This document shows positions 18,975 through 28,338 of a stretch of 64,000 nucleotides of DNA, in pieces. How positions within the stretch are numbered: position 1 is the first letter of the stretch; the number at the start of each line of letters is the position of its first letter. The notes below the pieces were generated by a model. That model did not search any database and had not been told where the DNA came from. It saw nothing but the letters and a program-made list of their open reading frames with translations. A program made the position numbers and the translations under genes. Origin of the DNA: Candidatus Gastranaerophilales bacterium (lineage in GTDB: Bacteria; Cyanobacteriota; Vampirovibrionia; Gastranaerophilales; Gastranaerophilaceae); contig CAKMWI010000010.1 in the NCBI GenBank assembly GCA_928722015.1, positions 35,248 to 99,247 on the forward strand. The letters are read 5' to 3'.

Positions 18975-19040
18975 ATTCATATTCTATAGAATGTATATAT
19001 GTGTAGGTGCTCTTTTGTATAAAATTTTTATCTGATTTTA

Positions 19041-19049
19041 TGTTAAACT
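19041..19049 (+). promoter_or_regulatory. Extended -10 element of the YkgJ-type gene
   Basis: TGT-TAAACT followed by six nt and the ATG at 19056. No SD is present, so a leaderless transcript is possible. The hexamer is a weak match. Confidence 0.35.
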
Positions 19050-19055
19050 GTTAAT

Positions 19056-19736
19056 ATGGAAGATTTAGATTCTAGCTTAAATAATTTAAGATTAAGGTAT
19101 AAAAAAATTTTTTTGAAAGTAGCACAGGATTTACACAGATATATTTATAGTTTAAAACCTGAAAATTTATCCGGTGAGATTTTTGATACCTATAATGAGA
19201 ATTCTTCCGGTGATAAATGGCAAAAATCTGTACTGAAGTTTTTAAATACAGATATTAAGGCTAAAATTTTACAAAAAATCAAAGATATATCAACTCAAAG
19301 AAAAGACTTTTCCTGTTCCGGGTGTGGTATTTGTTGTCGTTTGGCGTGTAGTGAATTTTCTTTTGAACAGTTACAACTGAAAGCTCAAAATGGTGATAAT
19401 TTTGCGAAACAATTCATTCAAATTTTTGTTCCTTACGGCTCGTCTAGTGAACCTGAAAATTTATTCCCACAATATGTACAAATGCTTAAAAAAGTCGAGG
19501 ATGGCGGATATTATTTTTATCATTGTCCAAAGGTAACAGATGATAATAGATGTCCTGATTATGAAAATAGACCTCAGATATGTAGGGATTTTCCTGATAA
19601 TCCTGTGGCTTTTTTACCTCCTAACTGTGGATATGGTAAATGGAAAAGTAATACTGAGGATGCTTACTTAGAACTAAATGCAATTGCAGAAATTGCAAAT
19701 TTTTATAAAAACAGGTTAAAAAGGATTGAAGAATAA
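19056..19736 (+). CDS. YkgJ-family cysteine-cluster protein
   Basis: 226 residues with the CxxCxxCC-type cluster (CSGCGICCRLAC) near residue 87 and further Cys in CPDYENRPQICRDFP, the pattern of the YkgJ/UPF0153 family thought to bind zinc or iron-sulfur. The biochemical role is unknown. Its TAA stop abuts the ATG of rlmN with no gap, so the two are co-translated. No SD is present. Confidence 0.8.
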   Translation: MEDLDSSLNNLRLRYKKIFLKVAQDLHRYIYSLKPENLSGEIFDTYNENSSGDKWQKSVLKFLNTDIKAKILQKIKDISTQRKDFSCSGCGICCRLACSEFSFEQLQLKAQNGDNFAKQFIQIFVPYGSSSEPENLFPQYVQMLKKVEDGGYYFYHCPKVTDDNRCPDYENRPQICRDFPDNPVAFLPPNCGYGKWKSNTEDAYLELNAIAEIANFYKNRLKRIEE

Positions 19737-20756
19737 ATGAATATTTTGTCTGGACTTAATTTAAAAGAAATAGAACAAATTACAGATAGTTTAGGAGCTA
19801 CAAAATTTCGAGCTCGACAAATTCATAATTGGATTTATTTAAAATCAGTTAAAGAAATTGATGAAATGACAGATTTGTCAATAAAATTTCGAGAAGAATT
19901 GAAAAAAGTTGCTATTGTTACAAATATAAAAATTAAAGTTAAACAGGTAAGCTCTGATGGTACTATAAAATATCTCCTTGAATTTCCTGATGGAGAATGC
20001 GTTGAAACGGTTCTTATGCGTTTTGATAACAGGTCAAATTTGACTGCTTGTGTAAGTTCACAGGTTGGATGTGCGGTTAATTGTAGTTTTTGCGCAACGG
20101 GTAAACGTGGGTTTATAAGAAATCTTACATATAAAGAAATTATTGAGCAGGTTTTGACTATTCAACGCGATACGGGATTAAAAGTTACAAATGTTGTATT
20201 TATGGGGCAAGGAGAACCTTTGTTGAATTTGGATAATGTGTTAAAAGCTATGGAAATTTTTAATGAAAATTTTCAGATTGGAGCTCGTCGATTAACCATT
20301 TCAACATCCGGTATTATTCCGAAAATAAAAGAACTTGCTGATATAGGATTGCAATCAACACTTGCTTTATCTTTACATGCTTCAAATCACTCTGTTAGGA
20401 GTAAATTGATGCAAATAGAGGATAAATATCCTATGGATGAACTTCATAATGCATTAAAATATTATATTGATAAGACCGGAAGAAGAATTACTATTGAATA
20501 TTTACTGATAAAGGGTTTGAACGATACAGTGGAGGCTGCTAAGGAGCTAGCATATTATTTAAAAGATATTAAATGTAATATTAATTTAATTCCATATAAT
20601 CCTACAGAGAAAAACGATTATGAACGACCTTCAAATAATTCGATAATGAAGTTTAAGGCGTTAATGGAGCATTCTGGAAAAAAGGTAACTGTACGTTTAG
20701 AACGTGGTGCGGATATTGATGCTGCTTGCGGGCAACTCAGGGGTAAAGTGGATTAA
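19737..20756 (+). CDS. rlmN: 23S rRNA (adenine-C2)-methyltransferase
   Basis: Radical SAM enzyme that methylates C2 of A2503 in 23S rRNA and also tRNA A37. The radical SAM cluster motif is visible as CSFCATGK, followed by VFMGQGEPLLN and ISTSGIIPKI. The catalytic Cys pair of the family is represented by VSSQVGC and AACGQLRG near the C-terminus. 339 residues is a normal length. It starts immediately after the YkgJ-type stop codon. Confidence 0.96.
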   Translation: MNILSGLNLKEIEQITDSLGATKFRARQIHNWIYLKSVKEIDEMTDLSIKFREELKKVAIVTNIKIKVKQVSSDGTIKYLLEFPDGECVETVLMRFDNRSNLTACVSSQVGCAVNCSFCATGKRGFIRNLTYKEIIEQVLTIQRDTGLKVTNVVFMGQGEPLLNLDNVLKAMEIFNENFQIGARRLTISTSGIIPKIKELADIGLQSTLALSLHASNHSVRSKLMQIEDKYPMDELHNALKYYIDKTGRRITIEYLLIKGLNDTVEAAKELAYYLKDIKCNINLIPYNPTEKNDYERPSNNSIMKFKALMEHSGKKVTVRLERGADIDAACGQLRGKVD

Positions 20757-20810
20757 AATTATAGATTTAATTTTTTCAAAAGTTTTACTTGGATTCAAAT
20801 ATTATATATT

Positions 20811-21488
20811 TTATTTTTTTGAATATACTGGAATTTGAATTTCAAATGTCGTTTGTTGTCTGTTTGATTTGATAAGTTTTATGCTGCTATTTTGTTCATC
20901 GAGGTATTTTTTGCAAATATTTAAACCTAATCCACAACCTGTTTTTTTGGTAGTATATCCTTGTGTGAAAATGTCTGTTTGTTTTTCTTTTGGAATCGGT
21001 TTGCCGTTATTTGAAATTTTCAAAATGGCTTTACCTTCTTTAATTTCTCCAAGAACTTCTATTTCACCTTTTCCTTCTATCGATTCAATACCGTTTTTTA
21101 TAATATTTACCAGGCAGGCGAGGAGTTTATTTTCGTCTATGAAAATATAATCTGTATTTTTAATAAAAATCTCATAATTTATGTTTTTTTCACCGGTGTA
21201 GGCTTTTGAAAGTTGAATACCTCTTTGAATAATTGTTTCAAAATCTATGATTTGAGGGGTATTATTGTTAAGAGATTTTAAATCCAGGATGTTTGCACTT
21301 ATTATTTGAATGGATTTTTGAATACAATCCAGAGCATTGTCTATAGATTGATTTTCAATACCTGATTTTTGTAAATTTTTCTTTATTATTTGTGAATACA
21401 TATCACAAATTGATAGATGATTCCTTATTTCGTGAGAAACACATCTTATTTGTAGATTTATATTTTCATCAGTAAGTTGGTTAGTCAT
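20811..21488 (-). CDS. Soluble histidine kinase
   Basis: 225 residues with no sensor or membrane domain. The phospho-acceptor helix is SHEIRNHL near residue 20 (HisKA-like HExxN), and a HATPase_c domain follows with the N box IKNGIES, a DE-containing segment and the G box GCGLGLNICKKYL. It lies downstream of a NarL-type regulator gene on the same strand, separated by a terminator. It likely phosphorylates that regulator or another; the input signal must come through a partner. CGAGGC precedes the ATG. Confidence 0.85.
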   Translation of the reverse strand: MTNQLTDENINLQIRCVSHEIRNHLSICDMYSQIIKKNLQKSGIENQSIDNALDCIQKSIQIISANILDLKSLNNNTPQIIDFETIIQRGIQLSKAYTGEKNINYEIFIKNTDYIFIDENKLLACLVNIIKNGIESIEGKGEIEVLGEIKEGKAILKISNNGKPIPKEKQTDIFTQGYTTKKTGCGLGLNICKKYLDEQNSSIKLIKSNRQQTTFEIQIPVYSKK

Positions 21489-21516
21489 AATTTAGCCTCG
21501 CTAGTTTAGTAAAAAT

Positions 21517-21546
21517 AAGGGTTCGGCTTTGGTTAGCAGAACCCTT
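21517..21546 (-). terminator. Terminator between response regulator and histidine kinase
   Basis: AAGGGTTC / GAACCCTT stem followed on the minus strand by ATTTTTA. It lies after the regulator stop and overlaps the short gap before the kinase. Confidence 0.7.
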
Positions 21547-21569
21547 AATATATATTGTGTGTCAGAATT

Positions 21570-22277
21570 TTATACTGAAGTCATTGCTGTAGATTTACTT
21601 GGCTTAAATCCATGAGTTAATGCATATAATACAGCATTTGTTCTGTCGTTAACCTGTAGTTTTTGGAATATATTATTTACATGAGTTTTAACAGTAGTTT
21701 CTGATATAATTAGTTTTCCTGCAATACTCTTGTAGTTAATACCTTCGGTTAAAAGTTCAAGGACTTCATTTTCTCTCATTGTTAAACTTGCAAGAAGATT
21801 TTCTCCTTCTGTTGCTTTTGCAGCTTCTTCTTTTGATGTTGTTTGGAAGTATTCAAAAAATCTTGTAGCAAGTACTGAAGGTAGGTAAATTTTTCCAGAA
21901 GCCACTTCTTCTATTGCATCTATAAGTTTTACTGAGGCCATTGTTTTTAGAACATAACCTTTTGCACCTAATTTCATTGCTCTGTATATCAAGTCAGAGT
22001 CATCATATCCGCTTAGAGCTATAATTTTAGTTTGTAGATTTAGTTTATTAATGGTTTGAATTGTTTGTAAGCCATCTTTTTCCGGCATATTAATATCCAT
22101 TAAGACTATATCAGGGTGATATTTTTTGATTAGATTAATTCCAAGGTTTGCGCTTGTTGTAGTTCCAACTACTTCATAGCTGCTTTCAAGGTTGATTAAT
22201 TCCTTGATTCCTCTCAAGTGATTCGCATTATCATCTATTAGTAATACTCTCAACTTTTTGTTAAATTCTCTCATCAT
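21570..22277 (-). CDS. NarL/LuxR-family response regulator
   Basis: N-terminal receiver domain with the acidic pocket (LLIDDN), phospho-acceptor Asp in IVLMDINMPEKDG, the switch Ser (ALSGYDD) and Lys (GYVLKTM). C-terminal LuxR-type helix-turn-helix: LTMRENEVLELL ... ISETTVKTHVNNIFQKL. 235 residues, a standard length. GGGGGAA precedes the ATG. The target genes are unknown. Confidence 0.92.
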   Translation of the reverse strand: MMREFNKKLRVLLIDDNANHLRGIKELINLESSYEVVGTTTSANLGINLIKKYHPDIVLMDINMPEKDGLQTIQTINKLNLQTKIIALSGYDDSDLIYRAMKLGAKGYVLKTMASVKLIDAIEEVASGKIYLPSVLATRFFEYFQTTSKEEAAKATEGENLLASLTMRENEVLELLTEGINYKSIAGKLIISETTVKTHVNNIFQKLQVNDRTNAVLYALTHGFKPSKSTAMTSV

Positions 22278-22565
22278 TTATTCCCCCGTGTTATTAATTG
22301 CTCTCTACACTTTATATACTAATCTTTTTAGATGGTTTTTAAATCCATGTACTGATTGATAATTGTGTGGAGCAAGGTTGAAGGTTGTATCTAAATCTTT
22401 TGATGTATAAAAAATCTCAATCATGCTCTACATCATGATTTCGCCGCATGGTTGAGATTTTTGTCAGTCAAATTTTTAATAATTTAGTCAGAGTATTTCT
22501 TTAAGAATTAAATACGTCAAATATATGGGGTTTTTTTATATTAGATAAATTTAGTGTTGTATTGT
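22278..22565. other. Gap upstream of the response regulator
   Basis: 288 bp; it holds the panC terminator and, presumably, the regulator promoter. No coding sequence or RNA gene is apparent. Confidence 0.5.
22409..22462 (-). terminator. Long terminator hairpin after panC
   Basis: AAAAATCTCAACCATGC pairs with GCATGATTGAGATTTTTT, with flanking A and T runs. The loop itself can form an ATCATG / CATGAT helix. Probably bidirectional. Confidence 0.75.
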
Positions 22566-23423
22566 TTATTCCCCAAGTAGAATATTGTCAATCAATCTTA
22601 CACCTCCAACTTTGCAGGCTATAAAAACTCGTGTATTGTCGTCTGCTTGTTTTATTTCTTCGAGGTTTTCTTGATTCAAAAACTCAAGGTACTCTAATTC
22701 GTGGTGTTCATTTAAGAAATTGTAGGAAGTTTCCTTGAGGGCTTCTATGTCAGTGATTCCTTTTTTGTAGCACTGTTTAATATTATTGAGTATTCTGCTT
22801 AATACCAGAGCTTGTTGTTTATCTTCTTCTGAAAGGTATTTATTGCGTGAACTTAGTGCAAGTCCTGATTCTTCCCTAACTATTGGGCAAGGAATTATTT
22901 GAACAGGAATATTTAAATCGTTAACCATTTTTTTGATGATAATTAGTTGTTGAGCATCTTTTTGTCCAAAAAATGCAAAGTCAGGTTGAACAATATTAAA
23001 TAATTTATTAACTACAGTGCATACTCCGTCGAAATGCCCGACTCTGCTTTTTCCGCATAATTTATTTACATAGAAAAATGGAGGAACGACATAGGTCAAA
23101 AAATCATTTGTTCTCATTTGTGATTGACCATACATTTCAGTTGGTGTCGGGGCAAAGATGATATTAACCCCCGCCTCTTCGCATAATTTTTTATCTGCTT
23201 CTAGAGTTCGCGGATATTTATCTAAATCTTCTCCGGGGCAAAATTGAATTGGATTTACAAATATTGAAACTACAACTTTATCGCATTTTTCGACTGCTTT
23301 TTTTATAAGGCTTAAATGTCCATTGTGTAGAGCTCCCATTGTAGGTACAAGTCCTATTGTAAATCCTTGTCTTTTCCAGTCTTTTACTATTTCTCTTATT
23401 TCAGTTATTGTATGTAGTAACAT
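22566..23423 (-). CDS. panC: Pantothenate synthetase
   Basis: Joins pantoate and beta-alanine with ATP to give pantothenate, the CoA precursor. It has the hallmark VPTMGALHNGHLSLI near the N-terminus, SIFVNPIQF, the FFGQKDAQQL motif and the SSRNKYLS loop. 285 residues, normal length. GAGGTGAG precedes the ATG. panB lies on the same strand just upstream, separated by one membrane-protein gene; panD is not in the window. Confidence 0.96.
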   Translation of the reverse strand: MLLHTITEIREIVKDWKRQGFTIGLVPTMGALHNGHLSLIKKAVEKCDKVVVSIFVNPIQFCPGEDLDKYPRTLEADKKLCEEAGVNIIFAPTPTEMYGQSQMRTNDFLTYVVPPFFYVNKLCGKSRVGHFDGVCTVVNKLFNIVQPDFAFFGQKDAQQLIIIKKMVNDLNIPVQIIPCPIVREESGLALSSRNKYLSEEDKQQALVLSRILNNIKQCYKKGITDIEALKETSYNFLNEHHELEYLEFLNQENLEEIKQADDNTRVFIACKVGGVRLIDNILLGE

Positions 23424-23468
23424 TTATCTCACCTCTCGCGCTGATTATATCACAAAATTTTTTTGCTT

Positions 23469-24218
23469 TTAAAATTTGAATTCTTTTTTCTTTTGTGCGT
23501 ATAAATCTTCGTAATAATTAGTATTTTTATAAAATTTTTTTTGTTGAATATCCGGACATTTGAGTTTTACTTTTTTGTATTCTTGTTCAAAAAATGTTTG
23601 CTGTTTCAGTTTTCTATAAATATGAGCTTTTATTGTATGGTCTAGGCAGGAAGTTTTTCTATTATCTGTTTTAATTGATTGATTTATTATATTTAGTGCA
23701 GTGTTATAATCTTTTTTTAATATGTAATTAATTGCCACATTTTGCATTAAGTTTGAGTCTGTGCACATTTTGATGGCTTTTTGTCTATCGCCTTTAAATG
23801 AGTATAGTAGGCAAAGTGTTGCTAAAGTATATTTATTATTTTTGTTTTTTAGTGATTTTTCAAAAGCAATAATAGCTTTTTCGCCTTCAAATTTGGTCAT
23901 ATAGTATGCGCCCAGTTCTGTTTGCATAAAATTTTTTACAGAAGGGATAATTGAAACTGTAATTGCTGATTTATGTAATATTTCTGCATTTTTGTCTTGT
24001 GAAGAATATGCTAAGCCTAGAAGCCAAAAAGGGAGCCCTAAGTATAAAATAAATGTAGAAATTATTAAGATTCCTAAATTTAGCGGCGTAATTTTTATTT
24101 GTTTAACTTTGATGAAGCTTATGCTATATAGTATCACTATGGATAAAATTATTATTAAGGCTACAACAGAAAGCAAAAACATTACAACCGTTGTTAGAAA
24201 TAAATCATTTTGAATCAT
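23469..24218 (-). CDS. Membrane-anchored TPR-like protein
   Basis: 249 residues: two hydrophobic segments at about residues 8-35 and 48-70, then a TPR-like helical domain (LGAYYMTKFEGEKAIIAFEKS, also DYNTALNIINQS) and a basic end. It sits between panB and panC in the same direction. Function unknown; co-transcription with the pantothenate genes is probable from the spacing of 18 bp to panB and 45 bp to panC. A weak AAAGAAAG site precedes the ATG. Confidence 0.6.
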   Translation of the reverse strand: MIQNDLFLTTVVMFLLSVVALIIILSIVILYSISFIKVKQIKITPLNLGILIISTFILYLGLPFWLLGLAYSSQDKNAEILHKSAITVSIIPSVKNFMQTELGAYYMTKFEGEKAIIAFEKSLKNKNNKYTLATLCLLYSFKGDRQKAIKMCTDSNLMQNVAINYILKKDYNTALNIINQSIKTDNRKTSCLDHTIKAHIYRKLKQQTFFEQEYKKVKLKCPDIQQKKFYKNTNYYEDLYAQKKKEFKF

Positions 24219-24236
24219 AATTTTCTTTCTTTGATG

Positions 24237-25037
24237 TTAAAACACTTCATTTTCGGATGGAAAGTTTCCATTTTTCACGTCTTCGTTAAATCTTTTTGCA
24301 CAATCACAAATCAAAGATTTCATATCTCCGTATTTACGTGCAAACTTTGGAGTAAAATCTGAAAATTTACCGAATAAATCATCCGATACTAAAACCTGAG
24401 CATCGCAATATTTTCCTGCTCCGCATGAAATTGTAGGAACTTGGACATTTTCTGTTATAAATTTGCCGCATTCTTGTGGAACCATTTCCAAAACTATTGA
24501 AAAAACTCCGGCTTTTTCAAGTTGTTTTGCCTGATATAATATCTTTTCTGAGGCCTCTTGATTTTTACCTTGAATTCTGTATCCTCCAAGAGTGTTCAAA
24601 AATTGCGGGGTAAATCCTAAATGCCCCATAACCGGAATTCCTGAATCAGTACATCTTTTTATTACTTCCAGAATATAATCATTATATCCTTCTATTTTTA
24701 CTCCGTTGGCACCATATTTAATCATATTACCACAATTCAATATCGCAGTAGATATATCGGTATGATAACTCATAAATGGCATATCAGTAATAACCATTGC
24801 CGTTTCAACACCTTTAGCAACGGCTTTGGTAAAAATAGACATTTCTTCTATTCCTATGGCATTTGTATTTTTATACCCTAAAGCTACCATAGCAAGGCTA
24901 TCTCCGATTAGAATTATATCAATACCGGCTTGGTCAAGATATTTTGCTGTTGAGTAGTCATAAGCTGTTAATACTGAGAATTTTTCTTTAGATTCTTTAT
25001 ATTTTTGTAGCGTTTTAACAGTTATTTTTTTTGCCAT
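24237..25037 (-). CDS. panB: 3-methyl-2-oxobutanoate hydroxymethyltransferase
   Basis: First step of pantothenate synthesis: transfers a hydroxymethyl group from methylenetetrahydrofolate to ketoisovalerate. Conserved segments include LTAYDYSTAK, LIGDSLAMV, DMPFMSYH, VKIEGY, GHLGFTPQ and a GCGKF-like ECGKFITE. 266 residues, normal length. An AAGGAT ribosome site is present. First gene of the panB - TPR membrane protein - panC unit, downstream of yvcK. Confidence 0.95.
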   Translation of the reverse strand: MAKKITVKTLQKYKESKEKFSVLTAYDYSTAKYLDQAGIDIILIGDSLAMVALGYKNTNAIGIEEMSIFTKAVAKGVETAMVITDMPFMSYHTDISTAILNCGNMIKYGANGVKIEGYNDYILEVIKRCTDSGIPVMGHLGFTPQFLNTLGGYRIQGKNQEASEKILYQAKQLEKAGVFSIVLEMVPQECGKFITENVQVPTISCGAGKYCDAQVLVSDDLFGKFSDFTPKFARKYGDMKSLICDCAKRFNEDVKNGNFPSENEVF

Positions 25038-25058
25038 AGTGATAAATCCTTAGTATAA

Positions 25059-26375
25059 TTATTTGAAAAATCCACTGGATTTTTTTTGTTGTTTTCTAAA
25101 CCAATAATAAACGGCTCTTGCCACTCTGTTAGAACTATGTCTTACTAGTCCTTCTTTACTATTTTCAATAAGTTTTTTTGCAACAATTTTAATACCCATT
25201 TTTCGTATTTCTTGAGTATCTATTTTTACTGGGTAGGAACCGGATTTTTGATATTTATCTGCCATGTTTTCTGGTAAATAATTATTAACTAGAACAGCAT
25301 CAACAATTTTATTTGAACCTGCATGTTTTATTAATGCTTTTAGGTGGTCTGAGACTGTATAATTATCAGTTTCTCCAGGTTGGGTCATAATATTACATAC
25401 ATATATTTTTTTAGCTTTTGATTTTGCAATTTCTTCTGAGATTTCTTTTATTAGAAGATTTGGAATAACACTTGTATAAAGGCTTCCAGGTCCAAGTATT
25501 ATTAACTCTGCGCCTCTAATTGCTTGAATAACATCTTCCAGAGCTTTACAGTTAGCCGGTTCAGTGTATAGCTGCTTTATTTTGCCGTGAGCTTCCGGAA
25601 TTGTTGATTCTCCATGAATTATCCTGCCGTCTTCCATTTCAGCAACAAGCTTCATATCATCTAATGTTGAAGGTAGAACACGACCTCTAATTGATAAAAC
25701 GTTAGAAGATGCTCGTACTGCTGAAACCATATCTCCGGTAATTGCACACAGAGCTGTAATAAAAAGGTTTCCAAAACTATGACCTTCAAGGCCTTCACCA
25801 TTGTCAAATCTGTATTTAAACAGTTTATTAACTAAATCTTCATCATCGGCTAATGCAGTAATACAATGTCTAATATCTCCTGGAGGCAAAATACCCATGG
25901 ATTCTCTCAATCTGCCTGAACTTCCTCCGTCATCACCTACTGTAACTACTGCGGTTAAATTGTTAGTTATATTTTTTACTCCGCTTAATAACATTGATAG
26001 TCCTGTTCCGCCTCCAACAGCTACTATCCGCGGACCTCTGTTTAGTTTTCTTCTTCTGTATAAATTTTCTAGTAAAACATCATTATTTCTGTCATCTTCC
26101 ATATCAAGAATTGACAAGTTTGTTTTTTGCCAGCCTTTAAAAAATACAGCGGCTCCAAGCATAACTATACCGAATGCAAGCCATTCTGTTGATATTTTTG
26201 TTGCAATTTTACTGATAAACTGCATAGTATTCCAAATTGGCTGTAAATCAAATAAAATTAAAATTCCTACAGTCATCATGGCTGCACCTACGAATATAAG
26301 AGCAAACCATCTTTTTACCTGAAGTCCTGGAATTAACCATCCGGCTTGTTTTGGTATTTTTATTTTCTTAATCAT
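25059..26375 (-). CDS. YvcK/CofD-like protein with N-terminal membrane anchor
   Basis: The C-terminal ~320 residues match the YvcK/UPF0052 family: VAVGGGTGLS, TVGDDGGSSGRLR, PPGDIRHC and GPGSLYTSVIPNLL. In Bacillus and Listeria YvcK binds UDP-sugars and links central metabolism to cell-wall synthesis. Two hydrophobic segments precede the domain (residues ~25-45 and 65-85), a layout also known from other phyla. 438 residues. AAAGGGAT precedes the ATG. Likely role: metabolite-sensing control at the membrane. Confidence 0.88.
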   Translation of the reverse strand: MIKKIKIPKQAGWLIPGLQVKRWFALIFVGAAMMTVGILILFDLQPIWNTMQFISKIATKISTEWLAFGIVMLGAAVFFKGWQKTNLSILDMEDDRNNDVLLENLYRRRKLNRGPRIVAVGGGTGLSMLLSGVKNITNNLTAVVTVGDDGGSSGRLRESMGILPPGDIRHCITALADDEDLVNKLFKYRFDNGEGLEGHSFGNLFITALCAITGDMVSAVRASSNVLSIRGRVLPSTLDDMKLVAEMEDGRIIHGESTIPEAHGKIKQLYTEPANCKALEDVIQAIRGAELIILGPGSLYTSVIPNLLIKEISEEIAKSKAKKIYVCNIMTQPGETDNYTVSDHLKALIKHAGSNKIVDAVLVNNYLPENMADKYQKSGSYPVKIDTQEIRKMGIKIVAKKLIENSKEGLVRHSSNRVARAVYYWFRKQQKKSSGFFK

Positions 26376-26408
26376 ACTTATCCCTTTTATAATTAATTTC
26401 TTAATAAA

Positions 26409-27203
26409 TTATTCTACCCATCCTGATTTTTGTGCATTTTTATAATTGTAAGGCACAGGTTCAATAATTTCTCTAGCCTGGCTAATTAATTCTTTCGCAT
26501 TTGCTAATTTATTTGAAAAATGGATAGAATCTGCTCGTACTATTGTTTTTCCCCCAATATTATTTGTAACTTGGGAATTTTGTAGTAAATCTTTTAATCT
26601 TTGAATAGATATTGATGTGTTTTCTAAATCTCTGGCGCTAAAATTAATATTTCCAAATTCATCATAAATTTTTTCAAGATGTACTTCATGTGCAACTTGA
26701 ATATTTTCTTCTTCTCCGATTTGAGCAAGGTTTTCTCCTGTAGCGCCGTAATATATTAGCCATTTTGAACATTTTTTTATGGCTTTTGCAATTGTTCTTG
26801 AAAATTCTAAATCTTCACAGGCTTGACGATACATTGCTCCATGTGGTCTTACGTGTTCGATTTCCATACTATAAGCTTTTGCAAATGTCATAATTGCCCC
26901 TACTTGATACATAACAAGGGCTTCAAGTTCATCATTATCTAATTCCATTTGGCGGTATCCAAAGCCTTGAATATCATCAAATCCTATGTGAGCACCAATT
27001 ACAACATTTTTTTGTTTAGCTTGAAGAAGTGCTTCTTTTATTGTTAGCGGGTCTCCGGCATGAAATCCGCAAGAGATATTAACAGAGCTAACATAATCTA
27101 ATAATCTGTATTCAGAACTGTTTTTATATATTCCGAAGCTTTGGGCTAAATCGCAATTAAAATCTATATTTTTTATTGATTTTCTCTCTAAAACATTTTG
27201 CAT
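26409..27203 (-). CDS. pxpA: LamB/YcsF family protein, 5-oxoprolinase subunit A-like
   Basis: 264 residues matching the PxpA/YcsF fold: FNCDLAQSFG, VNISCGFHAGDP, GAHIGFDDIQGFGYRQM and HVRPHGAMY. PxpA, with PxpB and PxpC, cleaves 5-oxoproline to glutamate using ATP. The canonical DLNCDxGEGFG reads DLAQSFG here, and H-P-G-Y reads H-I-G-F, so the active site is slightly divergent. pxpB and pxpC are not adjacent. The family call is firm, the oxoprolinase role less so. Confidence 0.8.
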   Translation of the reverse strand: MQNVLERKSIKNIDFNCDLAQSFGIYKNSSEYRLLDYVSSVNISCGFHAGDPLTIKEALLQAKQKNVVIGAHIGFDDIQGFGYRQMELDNDELEALVMYQVGAIMTFAKAYSMEIEHVRPHGAMYRQACEDLEFSRTIAKAIKKCSKWLIYYGATGENLAQIGEEENIQVAHEVHLEKIYDEFGNINFSARDLENTSISIQRLKDLLQNSQVTNNIGGKTIVRADSIHFSNKLANAKELISQAREIIEPVPYNYKNAQKSGWVE

Positions 27204-27327
27204 AAATATATCTCACTAATCTTTATATCCTAGTTAATTATACACCATAAAGATAATAAATCTATTTCTTTATATATTTTTAACAAATTTTGGTAAGTCG
27301 TCTGTAAGATATTATGGCATTATTTAT

Positions 27328-27357
27328 TTGACTCGTAATTTATTTATGGTGTAGAAT
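27328..27357 (+). promoter_or_regulatory. Promoter of the first GT2 gene, leaderless type
   Basis: TTGACT, 18 nt, TAGAAT, then 6 nt to the ATG at 27364. The predicted transcript start coincides with the A of the ATG, and no SD is present. Confidence 0.7.
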
Positions 27358-27363
27358 CAATAT

Positions 27364-28338
27364 ATGGCAAAGGTATCAATAATTGTTCCTGTTTATAATG
27401 TTGAGAATTATCTGGCGATGTGTCTAGATTCACTTACCTGTCAGACGTTTAGTGATATTGAGATAATTTGTGTAAATGACGGTTCAAGTGATGAGTCTTT
27501 AAATATTTTAGAGCATTATAAGAAGTTTGATTCAAGAATAAAAATTATAAATAAGGCTAATGGCGGGTTGTCTTCAGCAAGAAATGAAGGTATGGCTTCA
27601 GCGGAAGGAAAGTATATTTTATTTGTTGATTCTGATGACTGGATTTCTTCAAATGCTGTTGAAGTTTTATATAATAATGCTGAGAAAAATAATACGGATA
27701 TGGTTATTTTTGATTATGTTCGGAATGATGTTATATTAACTATAAAGCAATATAGTGATAAATATATAAATAACGTTTTTAATATTGAAACAATGGATGT
27801 TTTTTCTTATAAACTTATTCCGGTTTCAGCTTGGTCTAAATTTTATCGGACAGATTTTATAAAAGATAAAATATTATTTTATGAAGATATGATATTTGAA
27901 GATGTCCCGTTCTGGGCTGCTGTTTATTCTCAAGCAAGAAGAATAACTTATTTTCCTGAACCTTTCTATTTTTATAGAGAAGGTAGAACCGGTTCAATTA
28001 TGTCAAATAAAGGCGAAAAAGTATTTGATGTTATAAAGGCTTACGACAGGGTGGAGTCTATATTAAAAAGTTCAGGCTACTGGAATAGATGCAAATATGC
28101 TGTAGATATGTTGATGATGTTAGATTTTTTTAGTAAATTTCGAACATTAGATTCAAGTTTACGAGAAAAATTTTTCTATTTGGTAAAATCTTTACACAAA
28201 GAAATTAGCTATGAATATTATAAAAATTCTGACCTTGAAAATTTTGAGAAAAATGCATTAGAAATTTTTAAAGCGTGGAATAATTTGTCTTATGATGAGT
28301 TTATAAATAAATTTGCAGGAATGAGGAATAATGTATAA
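27364..28338 (+). CDS. Family 2 glycosyltransferase
   Basis: GT-A fold glycosyltransferase: SIIVPVYNVENYL at the N-terminus, ICVNDGSSDES, the GLSSARNEG segment and the DSDDW metal motif near residue 93. The C-terminal ~200 residues are acceptor-side and variable. 324 residues, no membrane span. It probably transfers a sugar to a surface glycan or protein. It overlaps the next, paralogous GT2 by 8 bp. Confidence 0.9.
   Translation: MAKVSIIVPVYNVENYLAMCLDSLTCQTFSDIEIICVNDGSSDESLNILEHYKKFDSRIKIINKANGGLSSARNEGMASAEGKYILFVDSDDWISSNAVEVLYNNAEKNNTDMVIFDYVRNDVILTIKQYSDKYINNVFNIETMDVFSYKLIPVSAWSKFYRTDFIKDKILFYEDMIFEDVPFWAAVYSQARRITYFPEPFYFYREGRTGSIMSNKGEKVFDVIKAYDRVESILKSSGYWNRCKYAVDMLMMLDFFSKFRTLDSSLREKFFYLVKSLHKEISYEYYKNSDLENFEKNALEIFKAWNNLSYDEFINKFAGMRNNV

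Noticed and set aside
18981..18992. Palindrome ATTCTATAGAAT after the phosphoesterase gene
   Set aside because: Short and AT-rich, with no second copy near a promoter; not enough for an operator call.
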